Positions 51,409 to 61,671 of a stretch of 64,000 nt of DNA are shown here, piece by piece (the first letter of the stretch is position 1; every line of letters starts with the position of its first letter). Position numbers and translations under genes: made by a program. The stretch is from the NCBI RefSeq assembly GCF_004795855.1, contig NZ_CP039252.1, positions 4,786,868-4,850,867 on the forward strand. The letters are read 5' to 3'. The notes under the pieces were generated by a model. It saw only the letters and a list, made by a program, of their open reading frames with translations. It did no database searches and was not told the DNA's origin. This DNA comes from Hydrogenophaga sp. PAMC20947. GTDB lineage: Bacteria > Pseudomonadota > Gammaproteobacteria > Burkholderiales > Burkholderiaceae_C.

Positions 51409-51712
51409 GAAGGTGGAGGACAGGGGAAGCCTGGGCTGCGTGAGGGAAGGGTGTGGGTCCAGACGGCAAAGCGCAGGCGTTCGCGCAGCGGAGCTTCCTG
51501 CCAGGAGAGGCCATGCGCCGGCGTCAACCCAGGGGGTTGAGGCAGTGAGCAACGCAGTGGGCGGCTCAGGTTGAGAAAACCACGACCGCGTGTGACCGGT
51601 TCCATGTCACCTGGGTGGTGTGGGTCGATTTTCCCCAGGTTGCAGGCCAGCCATACCTTGGAACTGAGGGGCAAAGGGCCCCCTTTTGTCTGCTGGGGGC
51701 CGCTCCCCTGGT
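51409..51712. other. Gap between ureD and the receiver-TPR genes
   Basis: 304 bases, holding a hairpin just after the ureD stop (51677-51701) and presumably the promoter of the receiver-TPR pair. No gene was seen. Confidence 0.5.
51677..51701 (-). terminator. Hairpin downstream of ureD
   Basis: On the minus strand GGCCCCC, an 11-base loop, then GGGGGCC, followed by CTTTG. The stem is 7 bases and the T-run weak, but it lies 12 bases after the ureD stop codon, which suits a terminator. Confidence 0.45.
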
Positions 51713-52543
51713 TCAGACGCGCCAGATGCGGGGCGGTGCTGAGCCCATGTTCCATGCCGCTCCGCGCAGGGCGGCCCACACCCGCTGCAGCCCCGTCATG
51801 AGGGGTTCGACCACGGGGGCCAGCATGCGAATCACCACCATGTTTGGGTTGGGACTGGTGGTGCCGGCATGGACGTCGACCGGCAGCTCCAGCAGGGCGT
51901 TGCGCGCCGCTTCTTGCAGGTGTTCTCGCCGCTCCCGGTTCAGCGGCACGCCGCTGGCAAACACCATGGTGCCCAGACAGCGGAGCCCGGCAAGGCCCAA
52001 GGGTGCGTTCATCAGCTGGAGATCTTCGGCATCGAGGTTGGCTTGCTCCAGCCACAGCCCCGGGATTTCCAGGCGTTGGTGAAAATGGCCGGTGGTGAAC
52101 GCCTGCATGGCGGCGGGGAGGCCCAGCGCGCAGACATCCCAGGCCATCAATTCGGCATCACCTTCCAGGCTGGCGCTCCAGAGGTTGTGCGCACGGCAGC
52201 CGGGGTAAGCGATGGATTCGAGCGGCAACCATTCCAGCCGCGCGCCGGGTTCCAGCGTCAGCGCAACGCGCTGGGTGGTGGGGTGGTCATCGGACGCATA
52301 AAAACGGGTGGCACCGGGTGTGCTGATCAGACCATGGGCACCGGCACCCACCTTGACCTGGATGTCCAGCACATCACCGCCAACCAGTCCGCCCGGCGGG
52401 TGAACGATGACGTTGTGGCACACCGCATCGCCTTCGGGGTAGAGGCTCTTGAGAATGCGCAGAGGGCCGTCGTGCTCGTGCCGCAGCACCGTGCGGCCTT
52501 GCTGGCGCTGGTAGTCGAGCGCGAGTCGGGCTTGCCAGCTCAT
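51713..52543 (-). CDS. ureD: Urease accessory protein UreD (UreH)
   Basis: 276 aa. MSWQARLALDYQRQQGRTVLRHEHDGPLRILKSLYPEGDAVCHNVIVHPPGGLVGGDVLDI is a classic UreD N-terminus; LISTPGATRFY and YPGCRAHN follow. It is the scaffold that binds apo-urease with UreF and UreG for nickel insertion. The ATG at 52543 overlaps the deaminase stop (ATGA). No ureA, B, C, E, F or G gene is in the window. Confidence 0.94.
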   Translation of the reverse strand: MSWQARLALDYQRQQGRTVLRHEHDGPLRILKSLYPEGDAVCHNVIVHPPGGLVGGDVLDIQVKVGAGAHGLISTPGATRFYASDDHPTTQRVALTLEPGARLEWLPLESIAYPGCRAHNLWSASLEGDAELMAWDVCALGLPAAMQAFTTGHFHQRLEIPGLWLEQANLDAEDLQLMNAPLGLAGLRCLGTMVFASGVPLNRERREHLQEAARNALLELPVDVHAGTTSPNPNMVVIRMLAPVVEPLMTGLQRVWAALRGAAWNMGSAPPRIWRV

Positions 52544-53019
52544 GGGTGCGAGGCCCAGAAGCCCTGGTGTGGTTGCAGCAACTCGGCTTCCAGCGCAGGC
52601 ACAGGCCCGATCACTTCGATGGATTTCTGGCCGCGCGCCAGTACCTCGCGGCAAGGCAGGGCCAGCGTGGGGTTTTCTTGGTGATCGCCCGTGAGCGCCA
52701 GCAAGGCTTCTTCGCTGGCGCCATAGACGAGGCGGCCAATGTTGGCCCAGTAAAGCGTGCCGGTGCACATGGCACAGGGCTCGAAGGTGGTGACCAGGGT
52801 GCAGCGGGCCAGGTATTCGCCGGGCCAGTTGTCGGCCGCCTGGCGCGCCAGCGTCGACTCCGCGTGGTTCACCGTGTTGATGTTGCCCTGCTCGGCCAGC
52901 ACGGTTTCACCATCGGGTGCCACCAGCAGGGCGCCGAACGGGTGGCGTCCCATGCTGGCAGCGCGTTTGGCCACGTCGTTGGCCCGCTGGAGATGGCGGT
53001 GGATTTGATCGTTGTTCAT
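52540..53019 (-). CDS. Nucleobase/nucleoside deaminase (CDA fold, GuaD/TadA-like)
   Basis: 159 aa. Zinc and catalytic motifs NHAESTL (H-A-E) and FEPCAMCTG (PC-x2-C) are complete. Length and sequence (HPFGALLVAPDGETVLAE) fit small guanine- or cytosine-type deaminases rather than the tRNA enzyme TadA. It releases ammonia from a ring amine. It lies between an ABC transporter of the NitT/TauT type and ureD, which suggests use of a nitrogen-rich compound as N source. Confidence 0.87.
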   Translation of the reverse strand: MNNDQIHRHLQRANDVAKRAASMGRHPFGALLVAPDGETVLAEQGNINTVNHAESTLARQAADNWPGEYLARCTLVTTFEPCAMCTGTLYWANIGRLVYGASEEALLALTGDHQENPTLALPCREVLARGQKSIEVIGPVPALEAELLQPHQGFWASHP

Positions 53020-53083
53020 CGTGGTCCCTATTGTGCGTCCGGCACCCGAACCATTTCGTTCGCGAGGGTGCCCATTCCAGGGA

Positions 53084-53160
53084 CACCGTGGAACCGGCTT
53101 CGCCGGGCCGCAGGTGTCGTCCCCCTTTCAAGGGGGAAGCGCCGTCAGGCGCGCAGGGGA
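53084..53160 (+). repeat. Dispersed intergenic repeat, copy C
   Basis: CACCGTGGAACCGGCTTCGC, CGGGCCGCAGG, CCCCCTTTCAAGGGGG, then GCGCCGTCAGGCGCGCAGGG. It fills most of the gap between the ABC permease gene and the deaminase gene. Compare 44191, 46951 and 53988. Confidence 0.8.
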
Positions 53161-53161
53161 G

Positions 53162-53926
53162 TCAGCCCTGGCTACCGCGGTGTGCCCAGCCGGTCGTGTG
53201 TTTCTCGATGAAGCTGAACAGCTCGTACATGGCCATGGCCATGATGCCCACCACCAGCAGGCCGCTGAAGGCCAGGCCCATCTGCATCGAGCTACCTGCC
53301 GAGATCAGCAGGTAGCCAATGCCTTCATTCGAGGCGGTCATCTCCGACACGGTGGTGCCCACAAAAGCCAGTGTGATGGCGACCTTGAGCGAGCCGAAGA
53401 AGTAGGGCATGGAGCGGGGCAGGCCCACCTTGGTCAGCACATCCCAGCGCTTGGCGCCGAGCACACGCAACACGTCTTCCAGCTCGGGCTCCATCGTGGC
53501 CAGGCCGGTGGCGATGTTGACCATGATGGGGAAGAAGCTGATCAGGAAGGCGGTCAGGATGGCCGGCCCTGCACCAATGCCGAACCACACCACCAGAATG
53601 GGCACAAAGGCCGCTTTGGGCAAAGCATTGAACGCGGTCATCAGCGGATAGATGGCTGCGTAGGCCAGGCGCGAGCTGCCGATCAGAAAACCACCCAGCA
53701 CGCCGACCACGATGGCGATGCCAAAGCCCGCCATGGTCACCCAGAAGGTGCGCCAGGCATGGCCCAGGATGATGAACTTGAACTCCATGGTCTGCTCCCA
53801 GATGCGCGACGGACTGGGAAAGATGAATTCAGAGACCTCAAAGGCGCGGGTGATGATTTCCCAGATGACGACGATAACCACCAGCAGAATCAGCGGCGAC
53901 CAGCGCTCCATTTGTTTGTAGTTCAT
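53162..53926 (-). CDS. ABC transporter permease (NitT/TauT/SsuC type)
   Basis: 254 aa, about six membrane segments. FPSPSRIWEQTMEF near residue 38 and the EAA loop ATMEPELEDVLRVLGAKRWDVLTKVGLPRSMPYFFGSLKVA are typical of the nitrate/taurine/sulfonate permease group. It forms a transporter with the ATPase and binding protein upstream on the same strand. The gap to the ATPase holds repeat copy D. Confidence 0.92.
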   Translation of the reverse strand: MNYKQMERWSPLILLVVIVVIWEIITRAFEVSEFIFPSPSRIWEQTMEFKFIILGHAWRTFWVTMAGFGIAIVVGVLGGFLIGSSRLAYAAIYPLMTAFNALPKAAFVPILVVWFGIGAGPAILTAFLISFFPIMVNIATGLATMEPELEDVLRVLGAKRWDVLTKVGLPRSMPYFFGSLKVAITLAFVGTTVSEMTASNEGIGYLLISAGSSMQMGLAFSGLLVVGIMAMAMYELFSFIEKHTTGWAHRGSQG

Positions 53927-53987
53927 GGCATGTGTTCCCGTGTGTATTCGATGACGTGGTTGGGTGTGTGATTCGTCCCACCCCGGA

Positions 53988-54060
53988 ATACCGTGGAACC
54001 GGCTCTGCCGGGCCACAGGCATTGCCCCCTTGAGGGGGTGACAGCCCTCAGGGCTGGCGC
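53988..54060 (+). repeat. Dispersed intergenic repeat, copy D
   Basis: ATACCGTGGAACCGGCTCTG, CCGGGCCACAGG, CCCCCTTGAGGGGG, then TGACAGCCCTCAGGGCTGGC. It lies between the ATPase stop and the permease start. Of the four copies this and copy C are closest. Confidence 0.8.
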
Positions 54061-54881
54061 GGGGGTGTTCGCTGCCCGCTGATGTGGCCGCGCAGGTCGT
54101 GCACGATGTCGCTGAATTCGCGGGTGTAGGTGATCTCCAGATCGCGCGTGCGCTCAAAGGGGATGTCGCGTTGCACCACAAAGCGGCCTGGGCTTTTGCT
54201 CATGCAGTACACGGTGTCGGCCAGAAACACCGACTCGCGCAGGTCGTGGGTCACCAGGATGACGTTGAAGCGTTGCGCTTCCCACAGATCGCGCAGCGTG
54301 CACCACAGCTCTTCGCGCGTGAAGGCGTCCAGAGCGCCGAAGGGTTCGTCGAGCAGCAGCATCTTGGGCTCGTGGATGAGGGCGCGGCAGATGCTGGCGC
54401 GCTGCTGCATGCCGCCCGACAGCTCCCAGGGGAATTTCTTTTCCATACCGCCCAGACCCACGCTTTCCAGCAGCCGGCTGGCGCGTTCGGCGAATTCCTG
54501 CTTGCGGTCCTTGAACTGGTTGCGGTAGGGCTCCACAATTTCCAGGGGCAGCAGCACGTTGTCGAGCGTGGTGCGCCAGGGCAGCAGCGAGGGCGCCTGG
54601 AAGGCCATGCCGGAAATTTTCAGCGGCCCGGTGACAGGGGCGCCGTCGATGACGATCCTGCCCATGCTGGGCATCTTCAGCCCGGTGGTGAGCTTCATGA
54701 AGGTCGATTTTCCGCAACCCGAGGGGCCGACGATGGCGATGAACTCCCCCTTGCGGACTTGCAGGTTGATGCCTTCGACCGCAAAGGTGTTCTTTGCCAG
54801 CAAGTCGTCGTTGTACGCCAGCCAGACGTCTTGAAAGTCGACAAATGGGGGCGCTGCGGCGGAGTTTTCGGAAGGGTTCAT
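54048..54881 (-). CDS. ABC transporter ATP-binding protein (NitT/TauT/SsuB type)
   Basis: 277 aa. Walker A GPSGCGKSTFMKLTTGL, FQAPSLLPWRTTLDNVLLPLEI, signature LSGGMQQRASICRAL, Walker B MLLLDEPFGALDAFTREEL, H-loop VTHDLRESVFLADTVY. The ATG at 54881 has AGGA ahead. The C-terminus (TYTREFSDIVHDLRGHI) is like that of pyrimidine-type or nitrate-type ATPases. Its last bases overlap repeat copy D. Confidence 0.93.
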   Translation of the reverse strand: MNPSENSAAAPPFVDFQDVWLAYNDDLLAKNTFAVEGINLQVRKGEFIAIVGPSGCGKSTFMKLTTGLKMPSMGRIVIDGAPVTGPLKISGMAFQAPSLLPWRTTLDNVLLPLEIVEPYRNQFKDRKQEFAERASRLLESVGLGGMEKKFPWELSGGMQQRASICRALIHEPKMLLLDEPFGALDAFTREELWCTLRDLWEAQRFNVILVTHDLRESVFLADTVYCMSKSPGRFVVQRDIPFERTRDLEITYTREFSDIVHDLRGHISGQRTPPRQP

Positions 54882-54951
54882 GCTGCGATGTCCTGAAAAA
54901 AGGCCAGCCGCCACAGGAGGGGGCTGGCCTGGGGCCTGAGGCACGGGCTGT

Positions 54952-55983
54952 TTACTTTTTCGCCGGTGGCAGCACGTTGAGCTGGGCGGCGGTGGGCAGC
55001 ATGGATCCGTCCCAGATCACCGTGGGGTCGATGCGTGCTTTGGTGTTGTAGGCGTCTGAAACCTGCGAGGCCATCAGCGCCAGGCGGCCCGGGGTCACTT
55101 GGCCAAATCCTTCGCGTCGGGCGTCGGGCGTGGCGATCACCGTGTCGATGGCCAGCTGCAGCCGGCGGGTTTCCAGCGCTGCATTGACGATGCCGTCGCG
55201 GGCTTTCACTGTTTCGATGCCGGCGGCTGGGTTGGCCATCACGTCTTTGGCCCCTTTGGCGAAGGCGACCAGGAAGGCTTTGACGGCGGCCGGGTTCTCC
55301 TTGATCAGCTTGGGGCTGGCGATGATGGCGTTGCCATAGAGCTTCACACCGTAATCGGCGTACGGCATCATGACCACGTCGGCTGCCTTGACGCCGCGGG
55401 CTTCCAGGTTGAGCAACGAGGTGAAACCGAAGCCGGTGATGGCGTCGATGTCACCGCGCACCAGCATGGTTTCGCGCAGCGCTGGGTCCATCGAGGTCCA
55501 GGTCACGTTCTCGATTTTGTTGGCTTTCTGGAAGATCGGGAAAGCCTTTCGGCCAGCGTCAAAAACTGGGGCGCCAAATTTTTTGCCGTTCAGGTCGGCG
55601 GGTTTGGAGATGCCGCTTTTCTTCAGCGCGAGCACGGCGGCTGGCGTGTTGTTGTAGACCATCATCACGGCCACCGGTTTGTTGGGCGCGTCCGGGTTGT
55701 TGGCGTGGAATTCCATCAGGGCGGCCATGTCGGCAAAGCCCATGTCGTAGGAGCCCGAGGCCACACGGGTGACCGTGCCGCCCGAGCCATTGCCCGAATC
55801 GACCGTCACATCCAGGTCCGCGGCCTTGAAGTAGCCCTTGGCGACGGGTTGCAGGAACAGAGCGGCCGGGCCTTCGAAACGCCAGTCCAGCTGGAACTTG
55901 ATGGCGGTCTCGGCATGGGCGCTGCCCAAGGCGGCGGCAGCGGCGAGTGCCGCGATGGTTTTGAGGACTGGGCGCTGGATCAT
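54952..55983 (-). CDS. ABC transporter substrate-binding protein (NMT1/SsuA-like)
   Basis: 343 aa. A signal peptide of about 24 residues (MIQRPVLKTIAALAAAAALGSAHA) precedes TAIKFQLDWRFEGPAALFLQPVAKGYFKAADLDVTVDSGNGSGGTVTRVASGSYDMGFADMAALM, the standard start of NMT1-type binding proteins. AGGAG precedes the ATG at 55983. It heads the operon for ATPase, permease, deaminase and ureD. The ligand is unknown; a heterocyclic nitrogen compound is suggested by the deaminase. Confidence 0.92.
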   Translation of the reverse strand: MIQRPVLKTIAALAAAAALGSAHAETAIKFQLDWRFEGPAALFLQPVAKGYFKAADLDVTVDSGNGSGGTVTRVASGSYDMGFADMAALMEFHANNPDAPNKPVAVMMVYNNTPAAVLALKKSGISKPADLNGKKFGAPVFDAGRKAFPIFQKANKIENVTWTSMDPALRETMLVRGDIDAITGFGFTSLLNLEARGVKAADVVMMPYADYGVKLYGNAIIASPKLIKENPAAVKAFLVAFAKGAKDVMANPAAGIETVKARDGIVNAALETRRLQLAIDTVIATPDARREGFGQVTPGRLALMASQVSDAYNTKARIDPTVIWDGSMLPTAAQLNVLPPAKK

Positions 55984-56421
55984 GAAGACTCCTGGAAACA
56001 GGGAAGGGGGCTGACAAGGGCTCTGGCTGAGCCCACCTTGCATGGCTTGTGCAAGCTTGGTGTTCGCAAAATTGGTGCCAATGCCCGTCCCACCCGCAAT
56101 CGGGACTTGAATCGATCAATTCTCTGAATCCAGGCCCAGCCGGCCCGGGGCGTCTGCCCCAAGCGGGGATGGCGTCCCTGGTTCGCCCTGAAGTGGTGCA
56201 AAGATGGATTCCGGATGCACTGTTTTGGACGCCGCATGGGTGCTGCCCGCCACCCTTTCAACTTTGTCTGCGCCATCGATCCTGGTGCTTCCGCGTCCTT
56301 GGGCCTGCCTGACCTGGTGCGGGAGGCTGGTGAAATGCCCCCGTTTCAAGTGCGGTCTACCGCTGTGGCTTTGGCTTCCACTCAATAAGATTCATAATAA
56401 ATACATGTTTAAGGAAGTCCC
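55984..56421. other. Divergent promoter region, binding-protein gene and truncated haemoglobin
   Basis: 438 bases without a gene. The right end carries the NsrR-like operator (56387-56409) and the ribosome site AAGGA of the haemoglobin gene. The left end must hold the ABC operon promoter, but no motif was resolved. Confidence 0.6.
56387..56409. promoter_or_regulatory. NsrR-like operator ahead of the haemoglobin-suf operon
   Basis: AAGATTCATAA, one base T, then AAATACATGTT. The NsrR half-site consensus is AAGATGCATTT in an 11-1-11 inverted arrangement. The left half matches 8 of 11 positions and the right half (read as AACATGTATTT) 9 of 11. It ends 12 bases ahead of the start codon, in an AT-rich island, consistent with an operator over the promoter. 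NsrR is the NO-sensing Fe-S repressor of the Rrf2 family. Confidence 0.7.
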
Positions 56422-56843
56422 ATGTTCAACCCCACCGGTACCGCGTCCCCAGTTCTTTTGAACCGGGCTTCGATCACACAGCTGATCACCGATTTCTATG
56501 ACGACGTGCGTGTGGATCCGGTGCTCGGCCCGACCTTCGAAACGGTGTTGGCCGGGCGTTGGGCGGCGCATCTGCCCCGCATGATCGAGTTCTGGAGCAC
56601 CGTCATGCTGGGCACGCGCTCCTTCAAAGGCAACGTCTACGCCAAGCACATGGTCGTGCCTGGTGTCACACCCGATCATTTCGCGCGCTGGATGTCCCTG
56701 TGGCACCGGCACACCACGTCGGCGTTCGAGCCGGCCAGCGCGAGCCGTTTCCAGGAAGCGGCCGCGAGCATCGCCAGCCAGCTGTTCCGCGGCCACTTCG
56801 GTCGCGACCTGAATCTGCGCCCCACCGTCCCAGGAGCCCAGCC

Positions 56844-56847
<4 letters not shown>
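56422..56847 (+). CDS. Group III truncated haemoglobin
   Basis: 141 aa. [57 protein letters not shown] and [18 protein letters not shown] follow the group III trHb pattern, with the proximal His in the [12 protein letters not shown] segment. Such proteins bind oxygen or NO and are linked to NO detoxification. AAGGA precedes the ATG. It overlaps sufB by 4 bases (ATGA), so it is translated with the Fe-S assembly operon and may protect it from NO. Confidence 0.9.
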
Positions 56848-58298
<1,451 letters not shown>

Positions 58299-58344
58299 AC
58301 AACATCCAGCGTTTGACCCAAACAAAACCCACGAAAGAACCACC

Positions 58345-59115
58345 ATGACCACGACCGAACCCCTGCTGCATGTGCAAAATCTGCGCGTTGACGTTGGCGG
58401 CCGCCACGTGCTGAAGTCGATCTCGCTCGATGTGCCGGCCGGAGCGCTGGTGGTGCTCATGGGTGCCAACGGCAGCGGCAAGAGCACCCTCGGCTTGACG
58501 CTGGCCGGGCATCCGCGTTACAGCGTGATCGGTGGCGAGGCCCGCTTCGACGGCCAGGATTTGCTCGCGCTCAGCCCCGAAGCGCGCGCCCGCGCCGGGC
58601 TTTTTGTCTCGTTCCAGGCACCGCCCGAAATCCCCGGTGTCAAGAACAACCTGTTCATCCGAACGGCCCTCAACGCGGTGCGCGAAGCGCGTGGTGAGGC
58701 ACCACTCGATGCGTTTGATTTTCTGGGCGATGCGCGCGCTGCAGCGACCCGTCTGGGCCTGCCCGAGGCGATGCTGGCGCGCCCGGTCAACGATGGTTTC
58801 TCAGGCGGAGAGCGCAAACGCAATGAGCTGTTGCAGCTGGCCCTGCTTCGCCCCAAGCTGGCATTGCTCGACGAAATCGATTCGGGCATGGACGTGGACG
58901 GGACCCGGGCAGTGGTGGATCTGGTGCAATCGCTGAGGGCCCAGGGCTCCGCCTTGGTGGTGGTCTCCCACTACCTGCAGCTGATCGAGTCGCTCCAACC
59001 TGATGCGGTGTTGCGCCTCGATCAGGGCTGCATCGCCGAGACTGGGGACCTGGATTTGGCCCGGCAGATCGCGCGCACCGGCTTTGTGCGCGCCGACGAC
59101 ACGCTGGAGGTGTGA
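58345..59115 (+). CDS. sufC: Fe-S assembly ATPase SufC
   Basis: 256 aa. Walker A GANGSGKSTLGLTLAGHPRY, FVSFQAPPEIPGV, signature FSGGERKRNELLQLALL, Walker B LALLDEIDSGMDVDG and H-loop VVSHYLQLI are typical SufC. It powers the SufBCD scaffold. It follows sufB by 46 bases. Confidence 0.97.
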   Translation: MTTTEPLLHVQNLRVDVGGRHVLKSISLDVPAGALVVLMGANGSGKSTLGLTLAGHPRYSVIGGEARFDGQDLLALSPEARARAGLFVSFQAPPEIPGVKNNLFIRTALNAVREARGEAPLDAFDFLGDARAAATRLGLPEAMLARPVNDGFSGGERKRNELLQLALLRPKLALLDEIDSGMDVDGTRAVVDLVQSLRAQGSALVVVSHYLQLIESLQPDAVLRLDQGCIAETGDLDLARQIARTGFVRADDTLEV

Positions 59116-59117
59116 AC

Positions 59118-60422
59118 ATGGACCACGCACGCGCCGATTTTCTGGCTGCCCGAGACCGGCTGACGCGTTTCGGCTGGATCCCGCGCAACGCTGAAGCGTT
59201 TCGCCACCTGCCACCGCCGCCGGCCGCCGCCTGGCTGGGCGAAGAGACTGAAACCGCAGCGCCCAGCTGTGACGCCCCCCCTTTGAGTGGCGCGGGCTGG
59301 ACGCTGCACCCGCTGGGCCAGACACCGCAGGGCCGTGTCGACGCCCGCTGGCTTGATGCCGCCGATCCGGTTCAACGCAGCGAGTTGTTTGCGGACCTGC
59401 CGATGCCGGTCTATCCCGATGGCGTCGCCGCCCTGAGTGATGTCAGCGAGCGAGATGCCGCGCCCTTTGCCTGGGCTCACCGCGCGCTGTGTCGCCGTGG
59501 CCTGCGCTTGCGCGTGGGCGGTGCAGATCCTGCCAGTCGTGGCGAAGCGGAGACCGTGTGGGTGCAGCTGAGGCACCAGCCGCGCAGCGCGGTCGAAGCG
59601 CCGATGCTGGTGATCGAGGTGCTGGCCGGTGTGCACTGTGTGCTGGTTGAAATGCATGACCGGGAAGCGGTGGCCTGTGAGCAGACAGTGGCGCAGAATT
59701 TGCGCGCCCATATCCGGCTGGGGGCGGGCGCCACCCTGCAACACCTGCGCAGTGTCCGGCCCGGGTCCGCCGATCGGGTCGCCCACCACCTGCATGTGCA
59801 GCTTGGGCAGGGCGCCCGGTATGAACAGGGCCTGATCGCCACCGGTGGCCGCTACCATCTGCAGCGCCAGGTGGTCGAGCTGGAGGGCGATCGTGCGGTG
59901 GCCCACGCCGCTGGCCTGCTGCTGGCGGCCGAGTCGAATCTCGAACAACAGGTGCGCATGCTGCACACCGGCGGGCACACAGTCAGCAACGTGGAGGTGC
60001 TGGCGCTGGCCAGCGGTGCGGCGCGCGCGGTGGTCAACGCCCACACCCGCATCGCTCCGGGCGCGGCCGATGCCGAGGTGCGCCAGCGTTTGACCGGCGT
60101 GCCCACCGGCGGTCAACCCAAGCTGGTGCTGCGCCCGCACCTGGAAATTCACCACGACCAGGTGCAGGCGGCCCACGGGGCCACCTGGGGCGCCTTGCCC
60201 GAAGACGCGCTGTTTTACGCCCGCCAGCGTGGCCTGGACGAGCGCAGCGCGCGCGGCCTGATCATCGAGGGCATGGCCCACGCCTTGTTCACGCGCACCT
60301 TTGACGACCCACAGCCGATCGAATCCCTGGACCTGGCGGGCCTGGTGAGACAGGCTGTGACCCGACACCTGGCCGATGAGACCAGCGCAAACAGCGCCAG
60401 CCAGGAGAACCAGCATGGGTGA
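59118..60422 (+). CDS. sufD: Fe-S assembly protein SufD
   Basis: 434 aa. The N-terminal RLTRFGWIPRNAEAFRHLP and the C-terminal beta-helix part (KLVLRPHLEIHHDQVQAAHGATWGALPEDALFYARQRGLDERSARGLIIEGMAHALF) match SufD, with the conserved His in AAHGAT. GGAGG lies 7 bases ahead of the ATG at 59118. It overlaps sufS by 8 bases. Confidence 0.93.
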   Translation: MDHARADFLAARDRLTRFGWIPRNAEAFRHLPPPPAAAWLGEETETAAPSCDAPPLSGAGWTLHPLGQTPQGRVDARWLDAADPVQRSELFADLPMPVYPDGVAALSDVSERDAAPFAWAHRALCRRGLRLRVGGADPASRGEAETVWVQLRHQPRSAVEAPMLVIEVLAGVHCVLVEMHDREAVACEQTVAQNLRAHIRLGAGATLQHLRSVRPGSADRVAHHLHVQLGQGARYEQGLIATGGRYHLQRQVVELEGDRAVAHAAGLLLAAESNLEQQVRMLHTGGHTVSNVEVLALASGAARAVVNAHTRIAPGAADAEVRQRLTGVPTGGQPKLVLRPHLEIHHDQVQAAHGATWGALPEDALFYARQRGLDERSARGLIIEGMAHALFTRTFDDPQPIESLDLAGLVRQAVTRHLADETSANSASQENQHG

Positions 60423-61671
60423 CTCATTGATGATCGACCCCCATTCGCTGGCGACCGTGCGTGCGCAATTTCCCGTGCTCGCGCAGCGCATCCACGGCGC
60501 CGCACTGGCCTACCTTGACAACGCGGCCACCACCCAGATGGCCCTGCCGGTGCAAGAAGCGGTGCGCGCGTTCGAGCAGCACGACCGGGCCAATATCCAC
60601 CGCGGCGTACACACGCTGAGCCAGCGCGCCACCGATGCGTTTGAGCACGCCCGCAGCGATCTCAAGCAGTTTGTTGGCGCCGGACCTGATCACGAGCTGG
60701 TGTTCACCTCGGGCACCACCGATGCGCTCAACATGGTGGCGCATGGCCTCTCCACTGGTGGCATCCAGCCTGCCGGGTTGCAGGCCGGCGACGAGATTGT
60801 GGTCAGTGGTCTGGAGCACCACGCCAACCTGGTGCCCTGGCAACAGGCGGCGCGGCGCACCGGGGCGGTGCTGCGGATTCTGCTGCCCGATGCCCAGGGG
60901 CGGGTGCACGCCAGCGACCTCAAGCGGTTGCTCAATCCCCGCACCAGGGTGCTGGCGCTCACCGCCTGCGCCAACGCCACCGGTGAGCGACCGCCTTACG
61001 AGGCCATGCTCGCATTGGCTTCGGAAGCGGGCGCGCTGACCGTGCTTGACGCGGCACAGGCCGTGGCCCACGGCGTCCCCGATCTGTCGGTGCTGGCCTG
61101 CGACTTCATGGCCTTTTCCGGCCACAAGATGTATGGCCCCATGGGCACTGGCGTGCTGGTGGGACGGCGCGCGGCGCTTGAGCGCCTCGAGCCGTTGCGC
61201 TACGGTGGTGACATGGTGGCCTGGGTCAGTGCCACCGAGGCCAGTTTTACCGAAGTGCCGGCGCGGCTCGAAGGTGGCACGCCCAACGTGGCGGGTGCGA
61301 TCGGCATGGCGGCCGCAGCCGGCTTTATCGATCTATTCGGGCGCAGCCGCATTGACGCGCACCTGAGCGCGCTGCGCGAGCACGCCGCCACAGGCCTGTC
61401 GGTGATGCCTGGCCTCACAGTGCTATCGGCCCACAGCACGGCTTCAGCGATCGTCTCGTTTGTAGCTGACGGCGTGCACCCACACGACATCGGCACCCTG
61501 CTCGATGAGCAAGGCATTGCGGTGCGCACCGGCCACCACTGTGCCCAGCCGTTGCTCGAACACCTGGGCCTGGGACCGACCACCCGCGCCTCGTTTGCGC
61601 TCTACAACACCCACGCCGAAGTCGAGCGCCTGCTCGCCGGTGTGGCACGTGCCCTCAAGGTACTCACATGA
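60415..61671 (+). CDS. sufS: Cysteine desulfurase SufS
   Basis: 418 aa. AYLDNAATTQMALPVQEAV at the start, GLEHHANLVPWQ, PLP Lys in FMAFSGHKMYGPMGTGVLVG, and the active Cys in IAVRTGHHCAQPLLEHLG. It takes sulfur from cysteine for cluster assembly. AGGAG lies ahead of the ATG at 60415. It overlaps sufU by 4 bases. Confidence 0.96.
   Translation: MGDSLMIDPHSLATVRAQFPVLAQRIHGAALAYLDNAATTQMALPVQEAVRAFEQHDRANIHRGVHTLSQRATDAFEHARSDLKQFVGAGPDHELVFTSGTTDALNMVAHGLSTGGIQPAGLQAGDEIVVSGLEHHANLVPWQQAARRTGAVLRILLPDAQGRVHASDLKRLLNPRTRVLALTACANATGERPPYEAMLALASEAGALTVLDAAQAVAHGVPDLSVLACDFMAFSGHKMYGPMGTGVLVGRRAALERLEPLRYGGDMVAWVSATEASFTEVPARLEGGTPNVAGAIGMAAAAGFIDLFGRSRIDAHLSALREHAATGLSVMPGLTVLSAHSTASAIVSFVADGVHPHDIGTLLDEQGIAVRTGHHCAQPLLEHLGLGPTTRASFALYNTHAEVERLLAGVARALKVLT

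Noticed and set aside
56107-56119. TTGAATCGATCAA, possible FNR box between the binding-protein gene and the haemoglobin gene
   Set aside because: The two halves are one base too close for the FNR layout (13 rather than 14 bases) and it is 300 bases from the haemoglobin start.
59022-60491. 489-codon minus-strand frame opposite sufD
   Set aside because: Shadow of sufD; no start signal and no family pattern.
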